This document shows, piece by piece, positions 1 through 5,381 of a DNA stretch of 8,389 nucleotides. The number at the start of each line of letters is the position of its first letter. Position 1 is the first letter of the stretch. Made by a program: the position numbers and the translations under genes. Origin of the DNA: an uncultured Clostridia bacterium (lineage in GTDB: Bacteria > Bacillota > Clostridia > Oscillospirales > CAG-272); NCBI GenBank assembly GCA_937898155.1, contig CALEJO010000064.1, positions 1 to 8,389 on the forward strand, in the 5' to 3' direction. Under the pieces are notes generated by a model. The model saw only the letters and a list, made by a program, of their open reading frames with translations. It was not told where the DNA came from and ran no database searches.

Positions 1-23
1 CGGACCGGTGGACGACCATTTTG

Positions 24-68
24 GGGCGGTTTTTCGAGAGTTTTTCTCTCGAAAAACCGCCCTTTTTT
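24..68 (+). terminator. Rho-independent terminator of an upstream plus-strand gene
   Basis: A perfect 17-bp inverted repeat (24-40 pairing with 46-62) encloses a TTTTT loop and is followed by six T residues at 63-68. On the plus strand this is a textbook intrinsic terminator, so a plus-strand gene or operon should end just left of the window. On the minus strand the hairpin is followed by CCAAAATGG, not a T tract, so it is not a convincing terminator for the minus-strand GH16 gene. Confidence 0.9.
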
Positions 69-135
69 CGTTTCTTCCCAAATCCTTGTCAAATCATTGT
101 GTTTGAGAGAGAATATGCTTTATATCATTTATGTT

Positions 136-288
136 TTATTTTGCGCCGCGCGCGGTTTTGTCAAGGTATTTTCCGCACACCGTGATCGCTGCGGCCAAAG
201 CGAGGATGAGCTGACCGATCCTGTCAAGGATCAGTGCTTCGATCGCCAGACCCGTTCCTTCAAACAGATCCATATCGAAGAATATCAT
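136..288 (-). other. Possible small membrane ORF or 3' gene remnant downstream of the GH16 gene
   Basis: The stretch from 69 to 339 holds no recognised gene. In the same frame as the GH16 gene, the reading frame reopens directly after its TGA (342-340) and stays open to a TAA at 138-136. From the first in-frame ATG (288) it would encode 50 residues, or 45 from the ATG at 273. The peptide has two hydrophobic runs (FIMIFFDMDLF and LILALAAAITVCG) and a basic tail (KYLDKTARGAK), and its codon choice looks like coding DNA. I see no ribosome binding site before either ATG. It could be the 3' end of a lost membrane-protein gene, a tiny translationally coupled ORF, or chance. GH16 domains normally end near the YVRVF strand, so the GH16 stop itself looks natural. 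Confidence 0.25.
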
Positions 289-339
289 AATGAACGCATA
301 AAGTCTGAGCACGACAATCGAAATGGATACGATATGGGT

Positions 340-1164
340 TCAATCTATTTTGTCAAACACACGGACATAATCAACGGTGAAAGTATCGCCGATCGCGCCA
401 AACGCTTCTTTCACCGGCTGACGATCCTCGAAGCGATAGCCCTTGACCTCAGTCGAAATCAGGATGAACTCCGAAATGTGGGAAACATAATCCGAAATAT
501 GTCCATCCTCTTTTCCGTCGATATAGAACGTGTAGCCGGTTTCATCCCACAGCATACCAAAGCGGTGCCACGCGTCGTGGTCAACTTTGCCGCCTCCGGT
601 CATTTTAACCTTCGCATCCAATCCGTAGCCGCCGGTGATGGCATTGTGCGGCGCAATCTCCCCCTTTGAGAAACATTCCATGATGTCAATTTCCGTGCCT
701 GAGTCGGCGGGATGAAGCGACGCGCCGATCATCGGCGACTGCACCCAAAAGGCACTCCACCACGCGTCGGTCCTTGTCTGCAAACGGCAACGGCACTCGT
801 AATAGCCGTATTTATGGGTAAAGAGCGATTCGCTCAATTTCCCGATATTCCATTGCAGTGCGTCCTTTCCGAACTTGGTCGGCACGATCGGTCGGTCCAT
901 AAAATTATACCCGGTTTGCAGCTGCGCTGAAACCGGTCGTCCGTCCTTTTCGATCAGGTGAAACACGGCGTTGCTCTTTCCGTCCAAGGTGACGGCACTT
1001 TCGTCGTCGGTCCACGCGGGATGCATCGTGCCCACCATGGAAAGACGGTAGTCCCATTTGCTCCGGTCAAGTGTATCCCCGTCGAATTCGTCGTTCCAGA
1101 CCAGTTTGAAATTGCCTTTTGGCAGATAACTCGGTTCGTGATCCTGCAAAAAGTATTCGTTCAT
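340..1164 (-). CDS. Glycoside hydrolase family 16 (beta-glucanase/laminarinase-like)
   Basis: A 274-residue single-domain GH16 enzyme, predicted to cleave internal beta-1,3/1,4 linkages of a beta-glucan or galactan by a retaining mechanism. The signature ExDxxE is seen as E158-I-D160-I-M-E163, giving the nucleophile (E158), the assisting Asp (D160) and the acid/base (E163). Other family marks are the N-terminal LVWNDEFDGDTLD (21-33), KYGYYECRCRL (118-128), SAFWVQS (137-143) and the closing strand DYVRVF (265-270). The E-I-D-I-M-E spacing fits the laminarinase/agarase-type subgroup with one extra residue, but the substrate cannot be read from sequence. There is no signal peptide, carbohydrate-binding module or membrane anchor, so it would act in the cytoplasm on imported oligosaccharide unless secreted unconventionally. 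The start is supported by GGAGGA (1176-1171), 6 nt upstream. It diverges from a second glycosidase. No minus-strand terminator is evident downstream. Confidence 0.92.
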   Translation of the reverse strand: MNEYFLQDHEPSYLPKGNFKLVWNDEFDGDTLDRSKWDYRLSMVGTMHPAWTDDESAVTLDGKSNAVFHLIEKDGRPVSAQLQTGYNFMDRPIVPTKFGKDALQWNIGKLSESLFTHKYGYYECRCRLQTRTDAWWSAFWVQSPMIGASLHPADSGTEIDIMECFSKGEIAPHNAITGGYGLDAKVKMTGGGKVDHDAWHRFGMLWDETGYTFYIDGKEDGHISDYVSHISEFILISTEVKGYRFEDRQPVKEAFGAIGDTFTVDYVRVFDKID

Positions 1165-1199
1165 TTCGATTCCTCCGATTCGTTTCTGATTTCAGCTTT

Positions 1200-1228
1200 A
1201 TGATATCACAGGCATCGTCAAAATTCAA
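1200..1228 (-). promoter_or_regulatory. Promoter of the GH16 gene
   Basis: On the minus strand, TTGAAT (1228-1223) is followed by a 17-bp spacer and TATCAT (1205-1200). TG precedes the -10 box with one intervening base, making it an extended -10. Transcription would start near 1193, leaving a leader of about 28 nt that carries the GGAGGA ribosome binding site. This is a good sigma-A-type match. Confidence 0.65.
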
Positions 1229-1259
1229 CAATTTGTTATGAAATGATTTGAAAATTCAT
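1227..1259. promoter_or_regulatory. Possible operator between the divergent glycosidase promoters
   Basis: The roughly 33 bp between the two -35 boxes contain AACAA-T-TTGTT (1227-1237), a perfect 5-bp inverted repeat that touches the GH16 -35 box. Next to it, ATGAA (1238-1242) and TTCAT (1255-1259) form an inverted pair with a 12-bp spacer. ATGAAT recurs at 1275-1280. The place is right for a shared sugar-responsive regulator, but short AT-rich repeats like these arise easily by chance. Confidence 0.25.
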
Positions 1260-1261
1260 GT

Positions 1262-1290
1262 TTGATTTTTCTGAATGAATGTTGTATAAT
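1262..1290 (+). promoter_or_regulatory. Promoter of the beta-propeller glycosidase gene
   Basis: TTGATT (1262-1267), a 17-bp spacer and a perfect TATAAT (1285-1290) form a strong sigma-A-type promoter. The expected start point near 1297 leaves a leader of about 36 nt. An in-frame ATG at 1279 lies inside this promoter, upstream of the predicted start point, so it cannot be the translation start. This supports the ATG at 1333. Confidence 0.8.
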
Positions 1291-1332
1291 GATCCTGACA
1301 AGTCAGAGAACAGAAGAAGAACGGAGGAAGTC

Positions 1333-2175
1333 ATGCACATTCCAAAAATTGTTTCCGATTGGAAGGTTTTATTCAAGCCGGAGAAGTTCGGCAGATATGT
1401 CAATGATCATACCATCATCAAATGCAAGGACGGTTATCGGTTGATCGGGATCACCGGCTTTGACGGGAAACCCGCAAATGAACGGTATTTTGTTAACGCT
1501 TACGGGGCAAGTCTGGATGAGCCGTTTGTCGAGGATTGCAAGTCCGTTGACACCGGCACTTTGGCTTGGGCTCCTTGCGTGATCGAAAAAGACCGTGTTT
1601 ATTATATGTTTTACGGACCTTCTCCAACCAAGCTCGCGGTTTCCATCGATCTGAAAGAATGGATGGGATACGAAATCAAGTTGAACGGAAATCCCCTCTT
1701 CGCCGTGCACAGAGATCATTTTGTAATCAAGATCGGCGATGCGTATCTGATGTATGCGGCGGGGCTTAATAACGGACGTGGCTGTATTTCGGTTATGACT
1801 TCGGAAAATCTCACCGATTGGAACTTTTGCGGTTATGCCCTGACCTCCGGAGAAGACGCTCCCTTGAAACCGGCGTGGGGTGCGTTTGAGTCTCCCTTTG
1901 TCGTAAAGCGGGACGATGGGTATTATCTGTTTGTCACTTATACGAATTCCAATCAAGAAACATATCACGATACATTTGTCTTTTTTTCGACCGACGCAAA
2001 GCATTTCGGGGAATATAACGGCGGGAAGGGCGGAACGGAGCCGATCGCCAAACTGAAATGCCACGCCGGAGAGGTCATAGAAAACGACGGCAAATATTAT
2101 ATTACGACTTGCGGCTGGATCACGAGGGAAATCCCGCATGAGGGCTGTGTGTCTATCGCGGAATTGGATTTTTGA
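1333..2175 (+). CDS. Five-bladed beta-propeller glycosidase (GH43/GH32-type)
   Basis: A 280-residue cytoplasmic protein with the repeat pattern of GH43/GH32-clan five-bladed beta-propellers. Blade-like units include NDHTIIKCKDGYRLIG (24-39), WAPCVIEKDRVYYMFYG (79-95), DHFVIKIGDAYLMYAAG (128-144), FESPFVVKRDDGYYLFVTY (185-203) and HAGEVIENDGKYYITT (244-259). Acidic residues at the inner blade ends (D25, D128, E186, E247) are candidates for the active site, and E186 in ESPFV resembles the usual catalytic Glu setting. I cannot fix the exact family or the sugar. Arabinose-, xylose- or fructose-containing glycosides are typical for the clan, and phosphorylase-type or non-catalytic relatives are possible. 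The start is the ATG at 1333, with GGAGG (1323-1327) placed 5 nt upstream. No signal peptide is seen. The gene diverges from the GH16 gene, suggesting joint use of a plant or microbial polysaccharide. No terminator is visible after the stop. Confidence 0.8.
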   Translation: MHIPKIVSDWKVLFKPEKFGRYVNDHTIIKCKDGYRLIGITGFDGKPANERYFVNAYGASLDEPFVEDCKSVDTGTLAWAPCVIEKDRVYYMFYGPSPTKLAVSIDLKEWMGYEIKLNGNPLFAVHRDHFVIKIGDAYLMYAAGLNNGRGCISVMTSENLTDWNFCGYALTSGEDAPLKPAWGAFESPFVVKRDDGYYLFVTYTNSNQETYHDTFVFFSTDAKHFGEYNGGKGGTEPIAKLKCHAGEVIENDGKYYITTCGWITREIPHEGCVSIAELDF

Positions 2176-2226
2176 GATCTTCCGGGAGGGACAATTTTGT
2201 CGCGAATAAAAAATCAACAGATTCTA

Positions 2227-2247
2227 TTGACAAACTGTCAAAACAGT
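2227..2247. promoter_or_regulatory. Operator-like palindromes on the -35 box
   Basis: TTGACA-AAC-TGTCAA (2227-2241) is a perfect 6-bp inverted repeat with a 3-nt centre, and its left arm is the -35 box itself. A second perfect repeat, ACTGT-CAAA-ACAGT (2234-2247), overlaps it. Nested dyads over a -35 element are a usual layout for a repressor site. No regulator gene is next to it, and I do not recognise the motif as belonging to a named regulator. Confidence 0.45.
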
Positions 2248-2255
2248 GTTAATAT
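2227..2255 (+). promoter_or_regulatory. Promoter of the six-helix membrane protein gene
   Basis: A consensus TTGACA (2227-2232) is followed by a 17-bp spacer and TAATAT (2250-2255). TG at 2247-2248 gives an extended -10. Transcription would begin near 2262, just before the ribosome binding site at 2269-2273. A GTG at 2246 in the same frame as the gene lies inside the promoter and is therefore not the start. The gene thus appears to be its own transcription unit, with possible read-through from the glycosidase gene. Confidence 0.75.
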
Positions 2256-2284
2256 TGCCATGCTTGAAAGGAGTGAAAAAGTTT

Positions 2285-2941
2285 ATGTCAAACGAAAAAA
2301 CGACCAATTTTTTAATGAAAACGTTGCCTTTTTTGGCAACCTTGTTTATGGTGGGATTTGCCATTCTGTCCATTGCTTTTGACATCAAAAATAACCTTTA
2401 TTCTGCTTTCTCCATTGTCGCAACCGTCGTTTTGCTGTTTGTCCTTTCCAAAACGTATTTTATCCATGAGAAAAATGCCATGAAAGCGGCCCTGTCCGCT
2501 ATTTTGGCAATTCTTTCCGGATGGGAATTTTTCTATTTCGCAGATAATTTTCAGTATTTAATTTTATCCGATGAACCCCATGAATATTACTTTTACGATT
2601 GGTTTTGCATGGGAGTCGGTCTGATTACTTTCATCGCTTTCATCGTTATGACGGTTTTTCATTTTCTTCTGACGTCAGAGCACAAAAGCAACCCGAGACG
2701 TGTGAAGACGAACACGATTATTCTGATGATCGTCGTGCTTGTATTCCTGGCCTCTCTCGTTTTCGATTTTATCGAATTTTCGCAGGCCGTTCCCGGCAAG
2801 AAATGGTGGGGGACGGAGTTCTCTTCGATTTGTGCCAAAATAACTCAAATAGTTGCGCTCGTCGAAGTAGTCGCGATTGAAATTTTGTTGGATATGTTCC
2901 GCAGCAATAGAGAAAAGAAGAACGCTGTCGCGCAACCTTGA
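2285..2941 (+). CDS. Six-helix integral membrane protein of unknown function
   Basis: I do not recognise this 218-residue protein. It shows six likely transmembrane helices at about residues 14-32, 38-59, 68-86, 109-129, 144-163 and 181-202, with a short N-terminus and a basic, charged C-terminal tail (RSNREKK, 206-212). No signal peptide, catalytic motif or Cys/His cluster stands out. The loop after helix 3 is rich in Asp, Glu and Tyr (SDEPHEYYFYDW, 95-106), and acidic residues also lie within or at the ends of helices 5 and 6 (D161, E164, E194, E199). The helix 5-6 loop has PGKKWWG (170-176). The start is ATG 2285, with AGGAG at 2269-2273 and a slightly long 11-nt spacing. A longer GTG start at 2246 lies inside the promoter and is rejected. 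The gene has its own promoter, an operator-like palindrome and a strong terminator, so it is probably monocistronic. A stress- or substrate-induced membrane protein is possible, but that is a guess. Confidence 0.8.
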   Translation: MSNEKTTNFLMKTLPFLATLFMVGFAILSIAFDIKNNLYSAFSIVATVVLLFVLSKTYFIHEKNAMKAALSAILAILSGWEFFYFADNFQYLILSDEPHEYYFYDWFCMGVGLITFIAFIVMTVFHFLLTSEHKSNPRRVKTNTIILMIVVLVFLASLVFDFIEFSQAVPGKKWWGTEFSSICAKITQIVALVEVVAIEILLDMFRSNREKKNAVAQP

Positions 2942-3007
2942 TTTTTGCAATTTTATGCGTTCTTGATCGATAGCATAATGCCCGTATTTTTTAAGATCAC
3001 AATACTC

Positions 3008-3048
3008 AAAAGAAGAACCCCAGCCCATCGGGCCGGAGTTCTTCTTTT
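3008..3048. terminator. Bidirectional hairpin terminator
   Basis: Two 19-nt arms (3008-3026 and 3030-3048) around an ATC loop pair at 17 of 19 positions. The GC core (AGCCC with GGGCC) is flanked by A-rich and T-rich arms, so on the plus strand it ends in TTCTTCTTTT and on the minus strand in the same kind of tract. It lies 67 nt after the membrane protein stop and should terminate that gene. It may also catch read-through from the minus-strand operon. Confidence 0.85.
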
Positions 3049-3097
3049 GGACCGTATTATCCATGAATCGAACCGTAAATCCATATGATAGGAATAT

Positions 3098-3134
3098 AAA
3101 AAGGCACGCCTCTCAACCGGAGGCGTGCCTTTTT
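3098..3134. terminator. Bidirectional terminator of the minus-strand operon
   Basis: Perfect 15-bp arms (3098-3112 and 3120-3134; core GGCACGCCTC) enclose a 7-nt loop, with five A at the left and five T at the right, so either strand yields a hairpin plus U run. It starts 8 nt from the stop of the PhnP-like gene on the minus strand and is evidently its terminator. Together with the preceding hairpin it isolates two convergent transcription units. Confidence 0.9.
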
Positions 3135-3141
3135 ATTGAAT

Positions 3142-3966
3142 TCAAAATTCGATTTCCATGCCGTCGCAGGAGACGAGGAAGCCCTCCGCCGCCGCGATCG
3201 GCACCATATCGTCGTAGCACGCGTTTGCGCCGTTGTGCGAAAAATGGTTCAAAACGAACTTCGTCTTTTCGTCACAGAGTCCGTTTGCCGCCATACGATC
3301 CCGCACCTCGATGTTGCGGCTGAGGCACATATGCCCGTGATAGCGGATTACCGTAGAGCCCGCCGTGCAGTCCAACGAAACGAGATCAAATTTTTCGCCG
3401 CGCGCGATCAGATAGTCCCACGTTTCCTCGGGGAAAATGTCCGTGTCGTGCGCGTAAAGCAGATTTTTTCCGTCGCGGCTGATCTGATAGATGTAAGGAT
3501 GCTCCGTGCCGTGATACGCTTTCAGCGCCGTGACGGTATAGCCGTTCACGTCGGTCGGCGTGTAGGGCGCGAGATATTGCCCGTGCAGGTATTCCCTCGT
3601 CTTTTCGGGGCGCTTCGCCATCTCCGCCATCACGTCTTCGCTTCCGTATACCGTAAAGCCCCTGCCGCCCTCGATCGGATGCGAAAAGCCCCATTGCAGA
3701 TACTCAAAATCGAGCGGATAAAGATGGTCCTCATGCGCGTGCGTGATCACGCAATCGTGGATTTCGGAAAGGTCTATGCCGTAGTCGCGCATATGCGCGA
3801 ACGAGTCCGGCGGATAGTCGATGAGAAGCGTGTCGTCGAGAAGTGCCTGCGAACGGGTGCGGATGTTTTTGCCGCCGAGCTCCCGGGCGCGTTTGCAACG
3901 CTCGCACGCACAAAAGAGCGCGGGGATGCCCTCCGCCGCCGCCGTGCCGAGATAACGTAGTTTCAT
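3142..3966 (-). CDS. PhnP-like metallo-beta-lactamase-fold hydrolase
   Basis: A 274-residue soluble metallo-hydrolase. The metal motif H76-x-H78-x-D80-H81 (THAHEDH) is intact. Further ligand candidates are H152 (AYHGTEHP), D174/D176 (YAHDTDIF) and H241/H244 (LNHFSHNG). The N-terminal C19-x-C21-x-x-C24 after GTAAAEGIP is the structural-zinc signature of the PhnP branch, whose characterised member in the C-P lyase pathway is a cyclic-phosphate phosphodiesterase. A phosphodiester or cyclic phosphate substrate is therefore the best guess, but no other phn genes are nearby and the lipoate/PQQ-type relatives of this branch cannot be excluded. The start is supported by AGGAGGA (3979-3973), 6 nt from the ATG. 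It is the last gene of a minus-strand operon, 22 nt after the mgtE stop, and a terminator lies immediately downstream. Confidence 0.88.
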   Translation of the reverse strand: MKLRYLGTAAAEGIPALFCACERCKRARELGGKNIRTRSQALLDDTLLIDYPPDSFAHMRDYGIDLSEIHDCVITHAHEDHLYPLDFEYLQWGFSHPIEGGRGFTVYGSEDVMAEMAKRPEKTREYLHGQYLAPYTPTDVNGYTVTALKAYHGTEHPYIYQISRDGKNLLYAHDTDIFPEETWDYLIARGEKFDLVSLDCTAGSTVIRYHGHMCLSRNIEVRDRMAANGLCDEKTKFVLNHFSHNGANACYDDMVPIAAAEGFLVSCDGMEIEF

Positions 3967-3988
3967 AAGAAGTCCTCCTGATAAAAAG

Positions 3989-5355
3989 TCAAATCACCGC
4001 GGCAAGCGCCGGCACAAAGCGCGACGCAAGTGCGAAATACACGATCAGCGCGAGCGCGTCCACGATCGTCGTGATGAACGGATTCGCCACGACGGCGGGA
4101 TCGAGATGCACCGCCTTGACGAGAAGCGGGAGCAAGCACCCGACGAGCTTTGCGATGACGATGACAAAAATGAGCGTCGCGGACACGACGAGCGAGATCA
4201 GCACGCCGTCCGGCTCGCCGTGCAAGCCGTCCACGAACATGGTTTTGAGGAACACGACGGGCGCGAGCGCCACACCGCACAAAAATGCCACGCGAATTTC
4301 CTTCCATACGACGCGGAGCGCGTCGCGGATGTCGATCTCGCCGAGGGAAAGTCCGCGAATGATCGTGACGGACGCCTGCCCGCCCGCGTTTCCGCCCGTA
4401 TCCATGATCATCGCGATGAACGCGGTCAGCATCGCGCACGTCGCGAGCGCCGACTCATAAGACGAAATGATTTTCGAGGTGAACGTCGCCGACACCATGA
4501 GGAGCATCAGCCACGGAATGCGCGAAAGGAACGAGCGGAACACGCCCGTTTTGAGGTAGGGCTTGTCAGCGGGGACGATAGCCGCCATCTGCTCGATGTC
4601 CGCGGTCGCCTCGGCTTCCATGACGTCGATCGCGTCATCGGGAGCCGCTCCTCCGTATCCAGCACGGGAAGCGCGAGAAAGTCGTATTTTTTGATCATTT
4701 CCGCCGCGAGCTCGCGATCGTCCGTCGTCTTCACGGCAATATAGTCGGAGATCATCAGGTCGCCGACGACCGCGTCCGGCGGGGAGATCATCAGCGTTTT
4801 CGCGGAGACGATGCCGACGAGCCGCCGGTTCTCCGTCACATAGCAGGTATAGATCGTTTCCTTATCCACGCCCTCGCGGCGAATTTTTTCAAACGCCTGC
4901 GTGACGGTCATGCCGCGCCGCAAGCTGACGTATTCCGGCGTCATGATGCTGCCGGCGCTGTCCTCGGGATAAAGCAGAATTTGATTGAGCATCCCGCGCG
5001 TTTCCGCGTCGGTGTTTTTCAGCATCCGCGCGACCACGTTCGCGGGCATTTCTTCGATGATGTCCGCCGCGTCGTCGAGATAAAGCTCGTCGAGAATGGC
5101 GCGAAGCTCGCGGTCGTTGAAGCTCCCGAGCAGAAGCTCCTGCGCGTCGCTTTCCATTTCGACGAACACCTCCGCCGCCGTTTCCTTCGGCAATAAGCGG
5201 AAGATCAGCGGGATTTCCTTTTCGGAGAAGCCGTCCATCGCCTGCGCGATGTCCACAGGCTCCTCGCGCAAAAGCGCTTCCCGCAATCCCTTGAAATCTT
5301 TGGTTTCGAGACAATTCCCGATCATCTCGTGAAGCTCGTATGGTGTCAAAACCAT
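3989..5355 (-). pseudogene. mgtE: mgtE magnesium transporter, frameshifted in CBS2
   Basis: MgtE is a Mg2+-gated membrane channel/transporter for Mg2+ uptake. The first part (5355-4642) carries the helical MgtE N domain (about residues 20-135), CBS1 (from GSIMTPEYV, with RRLVGIVS) and the start of CBS2 (VGDLMISDYIAV to LPVLDTEERL). There the frame breaks and continues wrongly to a stop at 4507. The second frame resumes with DDAIDVMEAEA (4639 onward) and encodes the linker (DKPYLKTGVF) and the five-helix pore domain (GGNAGGQ, FITTIVDALAL) to 3989. Between ERL and DDAID the usual VGIVT-x strand is missing; about 16 nt appear deleted at 4640-4641. Apart from this, the gene is complete. I prefer the ATG at 5355 (AAGGGGG 8 nt upstream) over 5361 (2 nt). 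Either the gene is inactive, the pore half is made separately, or the assembly is wrong here. Confidence 0.88.
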
Positions 5356-5381
5356 ATTCATCGCCCCCTTTTCAGAAGTCT

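Noticed and set aside
97..669. 190-codon plus-strand frame at the left end
   Set aside because: It overlaps the GH16 gene antisense, and neither a good promoter nor a ribosome binding site precedes it.
1369..2217. 282-codon minus-strand open frame opposite the propeller glycosidase
   Set aside because: The plus-strand protein has clear family motifs, a promoter and a ribosome binding site; the antisense frame has none.
2176..2226. Terminator after the propeller glycosidase
   Set aside because: Only a weak GACAA-TT-TTGTC dyad is present, with no proper GC stem or T run.
3136..3960. 274-codon plus-strand frame opposite the PhnP-like gene
   Set aside because: It has an arginine- and valine-rich, low-complexity composition typical of antisense frames. 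The minus strand carries intact metal-binding motifs.
4630..4660. Programmed ribosomal frameshift in mgtE
   Set aside because: There is no slippery heptamer, and conserved CBS residues are missing at the junction, so frameshifting would not restore a normal protein.
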